NCBI GenBank assembly: GCA_003056245.1
Contig: MVDH01000003.1
Location: 546,156-610,155 of the forward strand
Reading direction: 5' to 3'
Source of the DNA: Cellvibrio sp. 79
GTDB taxonomy: Bacteria; Pseudomonadota; Gammaproteobacteria; Pseudomonadales; Cellvibrionaceae
DNA length: 64,000 bases
Below the pieces are notes generated by a model that had not been told where the DNA came from, did no database searches, and was given only the letters and a program-made list of their open reading frames with translations. Positions 26,532 through 36,369 of the stretch are shown here, piece by piece (position 1 is the first letter of the stretch; each line of letters begins with the position of its first letter). The translations under genes were made by a program, and so were the position numbers.

Positions 26532-27242
26532 TCATGGCGCAGGCCGTTTCATTAACAACGCATAAAACGTTTTATCCGCAGCACCACTGGTCCATTGAAC
26601 ATCGCCCATTTCCCACCAGTCTTGCAACATCATTTCTGACACCATCAGGTTAATCACCTGCGGCTTTAATTCCCGACCACGAATCTCGCAATAGCTTGCC
26701 CTGCATGCAATGGAATCCAGTTCAATAAATTTTGAATACGCATTACCCATTAACGCATCAGTAATTCTATTTTGGGTATTCCTGTCCCATTCATCTTGTT
26801 CCGTGGCTTCAGCAAAATTTTTATATTTTTCCCGCAGCGGCCCGCGCACTTTTTTCAATACGTCATTAAACGGCGCAGCAACCAACTTATCAATTTCTTC
26901 ATCACTAAGGTTGGTTTCATTCACTGTAGCAGGTTGCGCTGGAGCAGTACCAACTGCCGGTGGTGTATTAGTGCGTTCGTTTCTTTCTGGCGACGAACGG
27001 ACCGGTGCTGCAATCTTGTCTTGTTTCTCTACATTTGCAGGTTGAGTATTAGAGGCTGGATTTGTTTTTTCCAACTGCTTTAATCGCTCCCCGCCTTGCA
27101 ACGATGCATTTTGCAGGTCTTTAAAAGCATCAAGGCGCAAACAATCTGCTACTTCGGGTGCTGCGACTGGCTCGGGCGAACGCGAAAAATATCCCACAGA
27201 AAAAGCAGTATCAATAACAACAACCCATTTCAAAACATTCAT
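26532..27242 (-). CDS. unrecognised membrane-anchored protein inserted in the metW-rdgB cluster
   Basis: A 236-residue protein. A short hydrophobic N-terminus (about residues 4-19) suggests a membrane anchor or poor signal peptide. A Pro/Thr/Asn-rich low-complexity stretch spans about 60-110. The C-terminal globular part (115-236) has two close cysteines (I-A-C-R-A-S-Y-C) and is Trp-rich (D-W-W-E-M-G-D-V-Q-W). AAGGA sits well before the ATG. It is extra compared with the usual metX-metW-DUF4426 order. I do not recognise the family. Confidence 0.65.
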   Translation of the reverse strand: MNVLKWVVVIDTAFSVGYFSRSPEPVAAPEVADCLRLDAFKDLQNASLQGGERLKQLEKTNPASNTQPANVEKQDKIAAPVRSSPERNERTNTPPAVGTAPAQPATVNETNLSDEEIDKLVAAPFNDVLKKVRGPLREKYKNFAEATEQDEWDRNTQNRITDALMGNAYSKFIELDSIACRASYCEIRGRELKPQVINLMVSEMMLQDWWEMGDVQWTSGAADKTFYALLMKRPAP

Positions 27243-27268
27243 AACACGTCCTTATAAAGGTTCTCTAT

Positions 27269-27856
27269 TTATTTGCTCAAATGATAAATCGCTGTTTCGC
27301 CAAATAAATTAGGCATCAAATCTTTTAGCGCCTGACCGGAAACTTCATTCACTACCTGGCGACTGATCACCTTGATATTACGCTCACGACACAACACTTC
27401 AAAATCTTTAAACGTACAGAAGTGAATGTTAGGCGTGTTGTACCATTCGAACGGCAGCAAGTCCGACACCGGCATACGCCCGCGTGTGGCGAGATAAAAC
27501 CGCGCTTTCCAATGGCCAAAGTTCGGGAAGGTCACAATACATTCCTTGCCCACGCGCAACATTTCATCCAGCACCAAATGAGGAAAATGCAGCGTCTGCA
27601 ATGCCTGGGTCATAATCACGGTATCGAAACTTTTATCGGCAAAATTGCCGAGGCCGCGATCCAGGTTTTGTTCAATAACGTTCAATCCTTTATTGATGCA
27701 TAAATTAATTTGCGCCGCATCAATTTCCAAACCGTAACCTTGCACTTGTTTGTTGTCGATCAAAAATTTTAGCAAGGTGCCATCGCCACAACCCAAATCA
27801 AGTACGCGGCTGTTTTGTTTGATCCATAACTGGATTTCATTTAAATCAATACGCAT
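27269..27856 (-). CDS. metW: methionine biosynthesis protein MetW
   Basis: SAM-dependent methyltransferase-like fold: V-L-D-L-G-C-G-D-G-T-L near the N-terminus and the D-T-V-I-M-T-Q-A-L-Q motif. MetW acts with MetX in homoserine acylation in several proteobacteria. Its ATG shares a base with the metX stop (TAATG), showing tight coupling. 195 residues, full length. Confidence 0.95.
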   Translation of the reverse strand: MRIDLNEIQLWIKQNSRVLDLGCGDGTLLKFLIDNKQVQGYGLEIDAAQINLCINKGLNVIEQNLDRGLGNFADKSFDTVIMTQALQTLHFPHLVLDEMLRVGKECIVTFPNFGHWKARFYLATRGRMPVSDLLPFEWYNTPNIHFCTFKDFEVLCRERNIKVISRQVVNEVSGQALKDLMPNLFGETAIYHLSK

Positions 27857-28998
27857 TACACATTCACTCCGGCAAGGTAATGACCGAATACTTGCTGGTA
27901 GCGTTCGTCCGGTAACAGAAATGCATCATGACCGTGTTTGGATTCGATTTCCGCATAAGTCACTGCGCGATTTGCGCCAACTAATGCGTTAACAATTTCA
28001 TGCGAACGCTCGGGCGCAAAGCGCCAGTCGGTGCTGAATGATATGACTAAAAATTTTGCAGTGGCTTGTTTAAATGCGTTAACCGGATCATCGTTGTATT
28101 CGCGCGCAAGATCAAAATAATCCAGTGCTTTGGTAATGCGAATATAAGAATTTGCATCGAAAGTGTTAGCAAAACTATCGCCCTGGTAACGTAAGTAACT
28201 TTCGATCTGGAATTCCACCGGCTCATCATTGCCCAGTTCAAAACTGCCGCTGCGTAAATCGCGGCCAAATTTTTCGCCCATGGCGAAATCGGATAAATAG
28301 GTGATGTGGCCGATCATGCGCGCAACCGCCAAACCATTTTTGGGAACGGTGTTGTGCGCGAGATAATCGCCATCAAAAAAATTGGGATCACTGACAATTG
28401 CTTTGCGCGCCGCTTCATTGAACGCAATATTTTGCGCAGAGAGTTTCAGTGCAGAAGCGATAACCACCGCGTGGCGAATACGTTGCGGATAATCCAGCGC
28501 CCACCGCATTACCTGCATACCACCGAGGCTGCCGCCGATGATCGCCGCCCAGGTTTCAATACCCAAAACATCGGCAAGGCGCGCCTGGCTCGCCACCCAA
28601 TCGCGCACGCGGATCATAGGGAAATCGGCGCCCCAGGGTTTGCCGGTAGCGGGGTTGATCGAGCGCGGGCCGGTAGAACCATGGCAGCCGCCGAGATTAT
28701 TGAGCGAGACCACAAAAAATTTGTTGGTATCGATAGGCTTGCCGGGGCCGATGTAGGCGTCCCACCAACCGGGACGTTTGTCGTCCATGCTGTGGTAACC
28801 CGCGGCGTGGTGATGGCCGGATAGCGCGTGGCAAATCAGTACCGCATTGGATTTGGTGGCATTGAGCTGGCCGTAGGTTTCATAAACCAATTCATATTCA
28901 TCCAGCGTCCTGCCGCAGGCGAGCAGCAATGGTTGGGTGAAATGGTGAGTCTGTGGCGTGACAAGACCCACTGAACCAGCGGGTATTTCGTTTGGCAT
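27856..28998 (-). CDS. metX: homoserine O-acyltransferase MetX
   Basis: Activates homoserine for methionine synthesis. Alpha/beta hydrolase with nucleophile elbow G-G-S-L-G-G-M-Q, [12 protein letters not shown] and a C-terminal catalytic His in K-H-G-H-D-A-F-L. Whether it uses acetyl- or succinyl-CoA cannot be judged safely from sequence alone; some MetX enzymes of Pseudomonas-like bacteria are succinyltransferases. 380 residues. It heads the metX-metW-...-hemW run. Confidence 0.95.
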   Translation of the reverse strand: MPNEIPAGSVGLVTPQTHHFTQPLLLACGRTLDEYELVYETYGQLNATKSNAVLICHALSGHHHAAGYHSMDDKRPGWWDAYIGPGKPIDTNKFFVVSLNNLGGCHGSTGPRSINPATGKPWGADFPMIRVRDWVASQARLADVLGIETWAAIIGGSLGGMQVMRWALDYPQRIRHAVVIASALKLSAQNIAFNEAARKAIVSDPNFFDGDYLAHNTVPKNGLAVARMIGHITYLSDFAMGEKFGRDLRSGSFELGNDEPVEFQIESYLRYQGDSFANTFDANSYIRITKALDYFDLAREYNDDPVNAFKQATAKFLVISFSTDWRFAPERSHEIVNALVGANRAVTYAEIESKHGHDAFLLPDERYQQVFGHYLAGVNV

Positions 28999-29021
28999 GG
29001 TGATCTCTTATACCGGCAAAG

Positions 29022-29069
29022 GGTTGCTGGCGCAGTGCCTTTGAAGGTTGCTGCACAGTGCCTTTGATT
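29022..29069. repeat. 24-bp imperfect tandem duplication upstream of metX
   Basis: Two copies sharing GGTTGCTG and CAGTGCCTTTGA with a 24-base period lie in the gap between metX and the end of the aryl-polyene operon. A duplication of leader DNA is likely. Confidence 0.7.
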
Positions 29070-29144
29070 GATTGGTACAGGTTAAAAAGTGCAACAGTCT
29101 AAAGAGCCGCTTCGGGTGCTGCAATAGACGATTTTTAATCGCCG

Positions 29145-29876
29145 CTAGCAGAGACCGCCGTTTACCGATATCACCTGGCGAGTAATGTACGACGCTTCCG
29201 GGCTCATTAGAAAGCTGACCAGCGCGGCGACTTCCTCCGGTTTACCCAGACGTTGCGCGGGAATTTGCTGGCATAACCCGGTAATGTCTACATCTGTTGT
29301 TGCAAGCATTTCCGTTTCGATCAAGCCAGGAGCAACACAGTTGACCGTGATATCACGCTTGGCCAGCTCAATGGCAAGCGATTTGGTGGCGGCCATAATG
29401 CCGGCTTTGGCTGCGCTGTAGTTAGTCTGTCCGCGGTTCCCCATCAACCCTGAAACCGAGGCCAGAGTGATGATGCGCCCCGGTGCGCGGCGTTTAACCA
29501 TCGGCATGATGAGCGGATTTAACACGTTATAGAAACTGTCCAGATTGGTGTGGATCACGCTATCCCACGCTTCGCCACTCATGGCCGGAAATGATGCATC
29601 GCGCGTAATACCTGCATTGCATACCACACCATAGTAGGCGCCATGGGCAGCCATATCCTGCTCCAAAGCCGCTTTGGTTGCCGCGCGGTCGGCGATATCA
29701 AATTGTAAAACACGTGCTGTGCCCCCGCTCGCTGCGATTTGTTCAACGACGGCTTCCGCTTGATCGCGTTGCGCGCGACAGTGCACCACCAACTCGTGTC
29801 CCTTTGCCGCCAACGCCAGTGCGATAGCCTTGCCGATACCACGGCTGGAGCCGGTAACCAGAATACTGCCGGTCAT
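29145..29876 (-). CDS. 3-ketoacyl-ACP reductase (FabG-like) of the aryl-polyene operon
   Basis: Classical SDR of 243 residues. The cofactor motif T-G-S-S-R-G-I-G-K-A lies at residues 8-17, the N-A-G motif near 88, and catalytic Ser, Tyr and Lys in S-V-S-G and Y-S-A-A-K. It would reduce the 3-keto group after each chain elongation, the ApeQ role. It overlaps the upstream dehydratase gene by four bases and is the last gene of the operon. Confidence 0.9.
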   Translation of the reverse strand: MTGSILVTGSSRGIGKAIALALAAKGHELVVHCRAQRDQAEAVVEQIAASGGTARVLQFDIADRAATKAALEQDMAAHGAYYGVVCNAGITRDASFPAMSGEAWDSVIHTNLDSFYNVLNPLIMPMVKRRAPGRIITLASVSGLMGNRGQTNYSAAKAGIMAATKSLAIELAKRDITVNCVAPGLIETEMLATTDVDITGLCQQIPAQRLGKPEEVAALVSFLMSPEASYITRQVISVNGGLC

Positions 29877-30340
29877 GGTGTGGTCCCCTGTATAAATTGT
29901 TCCGGGTTATCCGGTTGGAAAATATTAATGCTTGCTCCCGCAGTGATGGCACTGTGCTCGCCAGTTCCCGCCAGCGTACAGTCGAATACGCCCAAACCGT
30001 TGTCACCGTGCAACGTTTGCCGGACACGCACCTCAAGGCGGGCGCCCAATGGGAAATAACTACAGCTCGCATGGTAGCGTCGCGTGCCTACCAGAAAACC
30101 CATTTGCACCGGTTGCTGCTTTTGTTGCGCGCGGCAACCGGCCAGGGCAGCAGTGGCCTGGGCCATTAGCTCAAGGCCGACCCATGCCGGTAGCCCGCGT
30201 TCATCCACCATGGGCATTGAGCGGCGAATGATTACCAGGGCGCAGAGCTGCTCATCATCCCAATCCAGAATTTGTTCCAGCAGCAACATCGCCCCCTGGT
30301 GTGGGACAACCTGCGCCACAGGGAAAGAAGGGTTATTCAC
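29873..30340 (-). CDS. hotdog-fold 3-hydroxyacyl-ACP dehydratase-like protein (ApeP-like)
   Basis: A 155-residue FabZ/FabA-type hotdog protein. V-P-H-Q-G-A-M-L-L-L-E carries the probable catalytic His near residue 14, and G-L-E-L-M-A-Q-A-T-A-A is on the central helix. In aryl-polyene systems this member pairs with a second dehydratase to make conjugated double bonds. The GTG start overlaps the ketosynthase stop by eight bases. Confidence 0.85.
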   Translation of the reverse strand: MNNPSFPVAQVVPHQGAMLLLEQILDWDDEQLCALVIIRRSMPMVDERGLPAWVGLELMAQATAALAGCRAQQKQQPVQMGFLVGTRRYHASCSYFPLGARLEVRVRQTLHGDNGLGVFDCTLAGTGEHSAITAGASINIFQPDNPEQFIQGTTP

Positions 30341-31490
30341 CGCAACGCTCCAGAATTAATGCGATGTTATTGCCACCAAAGGCGAATGAGTTACTCATGG
30401 CAAAACGCGGTGGGCTAGCGATGGTAGCGGCACCCAATGCCGATAATGCGGCAAGGGCCGGATCGCGTTCACCATCCCATAAATGGCGAGGCAACCGACC
30501 ATCGCCATCAGTCAGGGTGAGATAACAGAAAAGTGCTTCCAGCGCGCCCGCTGCACCCAAGGTGTGACCTGTCAGCGGTTTGGTTGAACCGCAAGGGATG
30601 TTTGGCCCAAATACCCGGGCGACGGCGTGGCTTTCCATCTGGTCATTGTGCTCGGTAGCCGTACCATGGAGATTGATGTAACTGATATCGTCCGGCTGCA
30701 AACCGGCATGTGCGAGGGCCGTGCGCATTGCCGCCTCAGCACCGCGGCCTTCCGGATGCGGCGCCGAAATGTGGTAGGCGTCTGAAGTCTCACCATAACC
30801 TGCAAGGCGTACGGCGCCGGGTTCGCGGCTGAGGATCATCAGCGCCGCCGCTTCGCCAATATTGATCCCCTTACGGTTGATACTAAAAGGGTTACAAAGC
30901 GTATCGCTGACGGCCTCAAGGGATGAAAACCCGGTGAGCGTTAGTCTGCACAAGCTATCGGCCCCACCGACAACCACCGCATCACATACCCCAAGGTCCA
31001 GCAAACGCGCCCCGCTGGCAATGGCCTTGGCACTTGAGGTACAGGCGGTGGAGATTGTCCAGGCCGGGCCCAGGATTTGTAACTCACGCGCTACGAACTC
31101 CGCAGGTGCCGACATTTCCTGTTGCTGGTAATGAAAACCCGGTGGAAATTCCCCTGTGCGCAAATGATGGGCGACGGCAGCTTCGCCTTCGGCAATGCCG
31201 GACGTACTGCTACCCAGAATAACGGCGATGCGCTCAGCGCCATAGCGCTGCTTCAGAACTTCCACAGCCTGCCTCAGTGGTGCTAACGCGGCCGCTAATA
31301 ACGAATTATTGCGCGTATCTGCCACCAGAGGCACATCCACTTTACCCACGGGTAATCCGGGTTCCGGGAGGTAACCATCCACTACTTTCAAGGGCGAGAC
31401 GGTGGTGGTAAACAACGCCTCGCTGATCGTTGCAATATCGTTGCCCAGCGCACAAACGGCGGCAATCTGGTGCAAATAACAGGCTTCCAT
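30333..31490 (-). CDS. beta-ketoacyl-ACP synthase (ApeO-like)
   Basis: Condensing enzyme of 385 residues that extends the polyene chain by C2 units. The catalytic triad is complete: Cys in S-T-A-C-T-S-S-A, His in L-H-G-T-A-T-E-H-N-D and His in K-P-L-T-G-H-T-L-G-A-A-G-A. C-terminal S-F-A-F-G-G-N-N closes the site. It probably pairs with the Cys-less partner encoded at 43042-43692. No second full-length ketosynthase is present. Confidence 0.93.
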   Translation of the reverse strand: MEACYLHQIAAVCALGNDIATISEALFTTTVSPLKVVDGYLPEPGLPVGKVDVPLVADTRNNSLLAAALAPLRQAVEVLKQRYGAERIAVILGSSTSGIAEGEAAVAHHLRTGEFPPGFHYQQQEMSAPAEFVARELQILGPAWTISTACTSSAKAIASGARLLDLGVCDAVVVGGADSLCRLTLTGFSSLEAVSDTLCNPFSINRKGINIGEAAALMILSREPGAVRLAGYGETSDAYHISAPHPEGRGAEAAMRTALAHAGLQPDDISYINLHGTATEHNDQMESHAVARVFGPNIPCGSTKPLTGHTLGAAGALEALFCYLTLTDGDGRLPRHLWDGERDPALAALSALGAATIASPPRFAMSNSFAFGGNNIALILERCGE

Positions 31491-31505
31491 TAAAACCTCT
31501 TTTAA

Positions 31506-32072
31506 TCAGAGCGCTTTCCACTGTGTCGTAACAACAGTAATACCCAGCGGAATTTTGTGATGTTCCAGGCGGGCACTTTTGCCCTGCAATCCCGCTTCCG
31601 TGGCAGTTCCGTCTTGCGGCCCGTAGGTTATTGTAACCAGCGGCACAGCGCGATAACGCAATTCGCGCCGGGAAACGTCGCTCACCAGCGACCACTCGCT
31701 ACCTTGCAATAAATTCCAGTCGGACGCAGGCCACCAGGCGAGCATACTGCTGGCGAGGAGAAAACGACCGGGCAAATCCTCTGGCAATTCCGCCGAGCGG
31801 TAAGTTTCCAATTGCTCACCCCGCTGGCGAATAGAAAACAGGCGACGGCCGACCGGGTCCAGCAGCACCAGGCTTACACCGTCAGTTGTTCGCGCCAGCG
31901 CAGCACCCAATCGGTAAACCTGGTGCTTGTAGTGAATTTCCAATTGTTGCGTAGCTTGCCAACAGCATCCCTTGCCTTGAGCAGCCGGTAACGGCAAATC
32001 CTCCAGTTGGTAATGCTGCCGGTGAGCACAACCGGCTAACAATACCATCCAGCAGATAATCAACAGGCGCAT
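31506..32072 (-). CDS. DUF3261 lipoprotein of the aryl-polyene operon
   Basis: A lipoprotein signal with L-L-A-G-C at residues 11-15 predicts lipidation and outer-membrane targeting. The 188-residue protein matches DUF3261, a family found mainly in aryl-polyene clusters. It likely helps carry or anchor the pigment at the outer membrane with the LolA-like and MMPL proteins. Lies 15 bases from the ketosynthase gene. Confidence 0.82.
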   Translation of the reverse strand: MRLLIICWMVLLAGCAHRQHYQLEDLPLPAAQGKGCCWQATQQLEIHYKHQVYRLGAALARTTDGVSLVLLDPVGRRLFSIRQRGEQLETYRSAELPEDLPGRFLLASSMLAWWPASDWNLLQGSEWSLVSDVSRRELRYRAVPLVTITYGPQDGTATEAGLQGKSARLEHHKIPLGITVVTTQWKAL

Positions 32073-32102
32073 CCGCTAACTCCTAACCAATATACGCATC
32101 TG

Positions 32103-33377
32103 CTAACTCCGGCAGAGTTCGACCAGCGCGTTAAGGCGGCGCGCCGGTTCAGCCACAAAGGGATTGTTGTTATCCCATACGTAGCCGGCGAGGATGGAAC
32201 TGATCATATTGCTGATAGCCGACGTCGCACGTTCCTGGCGAAAGAATATAACTTCCTGGAAGCGACCGTCATACCAGGCCGTGACATAGTGGCGAAATGT
32301 ATCGACACCGCGTTTGAGCGGGATTGCATATTCCTGTTCCCAATCAATGGTTTCGCCCCTGAGCTGGCGGCTGACCAGGGGTGCTGCCAGGCTGGCCGAT
32401 TTCATGGCGATAGTGACACCGGATGAAAACACCGGATCAAGGAACTCCCCCGCATTCCCCAAGAGCGCAAAATTCGCGCCCCACAGGCTTTTTACATTAC
32501 AGGCGTAGCCACTGAGTTTTTGCACCGGCGTGTCAAATACGGCGTTGCGCAATAAGTGGCCAAGATCGCTGGTTTGGTTAATAAAATCCTGCAAGCAGGC
32601 GCTAAGGTCATCGTTGCCCGCAAAATAGTCGCTGTCGCCCACCACACCTACCGAACTGCGTCCATTGGGAAACGGAATCAACCAAAACCAGATATCAGGA
32701 TACAGCGGATGAACAGTAATCAGGATTTTGCTGCGATCGTGATTGATATCAGTGATATTGTCCTGGATATGGGTAAATACCGAGGTTCGCACCGGAAAGC
32801 TGGATGGCAATTCCAGGTCCAGCAAACGCGGCAATACCCGCCCAAAGCCGGAAGCATCCAGCACGAAACCGGCGTTGAGCTGGTACGCAGCGCCCGTGTC
32901 CGGCTGAACCTGCAGTTGCGCTCCATGGTCGCTCAGGGAAATCGCCGCCACACTGTGGCCATAGCGGATCTCAGCGCCCTGCCGTTGGGCCTCGGTGGCG
33001 AGTAGATGGTCGAACTGCGCACGTTGTACCTGGTAGGTAGTACCGGGCCCCTGGGAAAACTTGTCGGTGAAATCAAAAAAAGTGTAATTGCCCTTATGCG
33101 TGAAGGCGGCGCCATTTTTAAATTGGAAACCGGCTTTATGAACCGCGTCCAGCATGCCCGCCTCGGCAATAAATTCCATACATTGGGGCAATAGGCTCTC
33201 GCCGATGGAAAAGCGCGGGAAATGCTGCCGCTCGATCACTACCACCTTGTGCCCGCGCTGGCGCAACAACGCACTGGCAATAGCCCCTGCCGGACCAGCA
33301 CCGATAACGACAACTTCAGCGGTTTCACCCGTTGTCGCGCTGTGTGTGAATGGCAGCGTGGAATCAACATTGTTCAT
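32103..33377 (-). CDS. FAD-dependent halogenase-like oxidoreductase
   Basis: Starting at the ATG at 33377 gives about 424 residues; a 51-codon longer frame runs back into the MMPL gene and is not believed. The FAD motif G-A-G-P-A-G lies at 26-31, G-E-S-L-L-P at 59-64, and W-F-W-L-I-P matches the W-x-W-x-I-P motif of flavin-dependent halogenases. Homologues occur in aryl-polyene and xanthomonadin clusters, but halogenation is not proven for most. Operon member. Confidence 0.85.
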   Translation of the reverse strand: MNNVDSTLPFTHSATTGETAEVVVIGAGPAGAIASALLRQRGHKVVVIERQHFPRFSIGESLLPQCMEFIAEAGMLDAVHKAGFQFKNGAAFTHKGNYTFFDFTDKFSQGPGTTYQVQRAQFDHLLATEAQRQGAEIRYGHSVAAISLSDHGAQLQVQPDTGAAYQLNAGFVLDASGFGRVLPRLLDLELPSSFPVRTSVFTHIQDNITDINHDRSKILITVHPLYPDIWFWLIPFPNGRSSVGVVGDSDYFAGNDDLSACLQDFINQTSDLGHLLRNAVFDTPVQKLSGYACNVKSLWGANFALLGNAGEFLDPVFSSGVTIAMKSASLAAPLVSRQLRGETIDWEQEYAIPLKRGVDTFRHYVTAWYDGRFQEVIFFRQERATSAISNMISSILAGYVWDNNNPFVAEPARRLNALVELCRS

Positions 33378-33414
33378 AAAAGTGTCCGTTTTCAAGAGGT
33401 CGACAAAATCCCGC

Positions 33415-35733
33415 TCACTGACCCGGAGGCCGGTGGTAACGGGGGCAAAAGAACAGCGGTGTAAGCAACCAGGCGCTGAGGATACCGATGAGGATAATGA
33501 TTCCAAACTGGTGTAAAACCGGTACAACACTCAGCGATAGTAATCCGAACGCAAGGACGGAAGTCATGCAGGCAAGGCTGGAGGCAAGCCAGGATTCCGC
33601 GTTAAAACCGACCTCGGTATAAACCACGGCCGTGTCTAACCCAATGCCGATCACCAGCAATAACGCCATGGTATGAAACAGGGTGATCCCCTCCACTGCC
33701 GCACAACCCAACGCGAGCACCATGGAAATCGCCAGCGGCAACAGCATCCGCCAGCCCCGCTGGCGGTAACGAAACGCTAGCCCGACGGCCAGCAGGACCA
33801 GGGTTAAACCTAATATCTCGCTCACACTTAACCGATAGCGACCCAGCAAGCTGGACAAATCCGCTGTCTGGTTGACGAAGGTCACGCCTTGCAAGGAACG
33901 CGTCAGTTCAACCAGTTGCGCATCGCTCACATTGCCACCCAGCGTCACCAGGCTGTACCAACGCCCGTCGCGGTGCAGCAATGGCGGCAGGAATCGGGAA
34001 ATGTTTTCATCCAGTACAGCGGGGGTTAAAACCTGCGGCGATAGTTCAGGCGCTTTGCAGGGCGTCCCCAGTTTTTGGCACAGCAACACCAAAGCACCTT
34101 CGGGTCCGTAAAGCGTCGCCGCCACCAGTTGGCGATCCTGCTCCTGCTGCGCCGCTGCTGGCAGGTATTGATGCAATCCAAGCCAGCGCAGCGATGTTTT
34201 CGCCTCGTCGTTCCACTGCTTTAACGTACTTTCCAAAAGCCGCGCACGGACCAGTAATTGCTCGGGAGTATCCGCTTCGACGACCAGGAAACGGCTGATT
34301 GACGGTTGCTGGAGAATGTCTTGCACTTGTCGCTCGGAGGCCATCAGCGCCTCTGGCGACGTATTGAGATTGGTTACCGCATCGTTAACACCACCGCGTA
34401 CCAGGCTAAAAACCGCCATGAGTACCACTATTGTCAGTGCGGCGCCTACCCGCTTGGGGCGCGCCCAAAATGGCCGGTAAACAGCCTCACCCAGGCGATA
34501 AAACATAGCCGCCGCCACCAGTGAAGGGCGATGTGAATCTGGTGCCATCCGATAATAAGGCGCCAGCGCCAATACGGTTAACCAGGCACCAGCGATACCC
34601 GCCGCACAAAAAACGGCCATTTGCTGCAAGCCCGGAAAAGGTGTCGCCGATTGCAGTAAATAGGCACCCATGCCTGTCAGCGCGCCAATAGCCATCGCAT
34701 AGCGCAATTCGTGGCGCGCGCGCGCGCCGCTACCTTCGCGCTGGCTCCCCATCAGGAAATGGAGTACATAATCTCCTGCCACCCCCAATAATGTGCTGCC
34801 GAATGCCAGGGTAATCAGGTGAATGCGTTCAAATACCAGCAAGCTCACGGTAAGTGCCAATACATAGGCACTGGTCATGGTTAACAACACCGCCAACAGC
34901 GGTACCGCGCTGCGAAACACCAACAGCACCAGCACAATAATGCCCAGCCCGGAGCCGATACCCACGGTATTGATCTCATGCTTTGCCATCCGCGTTCCTT
35001 CAGCTGCATGAAACACCATGCCCGAGGTCAGTATTTGCGCCTGCGGCCAGGCGCTGCGGAAATGGTCGATGGCGGTGCTGACATCCTGCTGCACGGCCAC
35101 ATCGAACGGGCTGGTTGTCAGTTTCGCCGTTACCAGTAACCACGGCTGCGCGCGTTCGATCAACGGGAAACCCTGGTATTCCTGTAGCTCAACGTGCGCG
35201 GCCAGGCCCGTCATCCAATAACCACCCAGATTGAAGGGATCTTCTGCAAAACCAAAGGGATACGGCAACGCCACGGGGCTGAAGAGTTCACGATAACGCT
35301 GCTCGGCCAGCGCCATCGGGGAGTGAGACTGGAGCCAGGCGCGTCGCTCCGGCGTTAATAATTGCTGGCTGTAAGGGCGATATTGGTGCAGCAGTAACGA
35401 CGGCAACGCTTGCCCGGAATCATCGGCAACCAAATACGGCGATGCCAGCAAACGCGCCTGTAAATCCCTGGCTTGCGCCAACCCTTGTGCGCGGTCGGCC
35501 GCATTGACCAATACCAGCAACTTATCTTCAAACCGGCTGGCCATAGTGAGGCTGAGATCATGGATGACCGGCTTGCGCTCATCGCGCGGCAATAATTCCA
35601 GCAAATTGCTATGAAATGGTTTGGCTACCCGGATCTGGTGCATACAGAAGAGCGCGCACCCAATGAGCGCGACCAACCACAACAGCGCGTAACAATGGTC
35701 GCGTCGTGGCAGCGGCTGGCCCGGACTATTCAT
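33415..35733 (-). CDS. MMPL/RND-type exporter of the aryl-polyene operon
   Basis: A 772-residue inner-membrane protein with two repeats, each a membrane helix, a large periplasmic loop and a bundle of helices, the MMPL/RND layout. Helix bundles lie near residues 250-390 and 635-765. It is expected to extract the aryl-polyene lipid from the inner membrane toward the LolA-like carrier. It overlaps the LolA-like gene by four bases. Confidence 0.88.
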   Translation of the reverse strand: MNSPGQPLPRRDHCYALLWLVALIGCALFCMHQIRVAKPFHSNLLELLPRDERKPVIHDLSLTMASRFEDKLLVLVNAADRAQGLAQARDLQARLLASPYLVADDSGQALPSLLLHQYRPYSQQLLTPERRAWLQSHSPMALAEQRYRELFSPVALPYPFGFAEDPFNLGGYWMTGLAAHVELQEYQGFPLIERAQPWLLVTAKLTTSPFDVAVQQDVSTAIDHFRSAWPQAQILTSGMVFHAAEGTRMAKHEINTVGIGSGLGIIVLVLLVFRSAVPLLAVLLTMTSAYVLALTVSLLVFERIHLITLAFGSTLLGVAGDYVLHFLMGSQREGSGARARHELRYAMAIGALTGMGAYLLQSATPFPGLQQMAVFCAAGIAGAWLTVLALAPYYRMAPDSHRPSLVAAAMFYRLGEAVYRPFWARPKRVGAALTIVVLMAVFSLVRGGVNDAVTNLNTSPEALMASERQVQDILQQPSISRFLVVEADTPEQLLVRARLLESTLKQWNDEAKTSLRWLGLHQYLPAAAQQEQDRQLVAATLYGPEGALVLLCQKLGTPCKAPELSPQVLTPAVLDENISRFLPPLLHRDGRWYSLVTLGGNVSDAQLVELTRSLQGVTFVNQTADLSSLLGRYRLSVSEILGLTLVLLAVGLAFRYRQRGWRMLLPLAISMVLALGCAAVEGITLFHTMALLLVIGIGLDTAVVYTEVGFNAESWLASSLACMTSVLAFGLLSLSVVPVLHQFGIIILIGILSAWLLTPLFFCPRYHRPPGQ

Positions 35734-36329
35734 TGCGGGGATCGCACAACTTTATCGGTTACCAGGCGGATACTGGTGTTATCACCGTTGGTTTCAGCGA
35801 TCGCCAGGTATTCAGTAAATTCGCCGCCACGGATCGTAATCTGGCGGATATAACTGGCAAGCGCCGGTGAACGCGGTGTCAGGGTCAATTGCCATTTGCC
35901 CGTATCACCAGTGGCCTCAATGGCAAAATGATCGCGCAATGTTTGCCATTGCCCGCTGATGACCGCCATAAAAATCCGCGTCACTGTCTCTGCGCCATTT
36001 TTTGGCATAGACGCGCCGATTTGCTCCGCCTTGCCATCGGTTTCGAGGGTAATACCCGCCGGGCTCAAACGAATGGTTTGTTGCACCGGTTGTAATAACT
36101 CCCACACCACAAACTGGCCTTGCTCCACTGTAAACCGACCATTGGAATCCAGCGGCGTTGGCAACACGGCGATGGTTTTCTGCTGCTCAAATTGCCCGTG
36201 CAAGCTTTGGATCTGGCGACTGCGCTCACCCAAGGCTGCCAGCAAATCATCCCCGGCCCACGCGGGCAGCGCCAGCAAACAGCTGGTGAGTAATAACAGG
36301 AAGCGCATCATCATCGTTGTTCTCATCAA
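35730..36329 (-). CDS. LolA-like outer-membrane lipid carrier of the aryl-polyene operon
   Basis: A 199-residue periplasmic protein with a signal peptide ending A-W-A near residue 25, followed by a LolA-type half-barrel (L-H-G-Q-F-E-Q-Q-K and G-R-F-T-V-E-Q-G-Q-F-V-V-W-E). Likely shuttles the aryl-polyene lipid across the periplasm. Several ATG codons cluster at the start (M-M-R-T-T-M-M-M), so the exact first codon is open. Confidence 0.85.
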   Translation of the reverse strand: MMRTTMMMRFLLLLTSCLLALPAWAGDDLLAALGERSRQIQSLHGQFEQQKTIAVLPTPLDSNGRFTVEQGQFVVWELLQPVQQTIRLSPAGITLETDGKAEQIGASMPKNGAETVTRIFMAVISGQWQTLRDHFAIEATGDTGKWQLTLTPRSPALASYIRQITIRGGEFTEYLAIAETNGDNTSIRLVTDKVVRSPQ

Positions 36330-36369
36330 TGGTTATTTTTCATCGATAGCTGTTTCAATTAATTCCACG

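Noticed and set aside
28999..29144. SAM-type riboswitch before metX
   Set aside because: No SAM riboswitch core could be recognised; only a short tandem repeat is visible.
32103..33530. Long form of the halogenase-like protein
   Set aside because: The extra 51 codons overlap the MMPL gene and have no flavoprotein features; ATG at 33377 starts just before the FAD motif.
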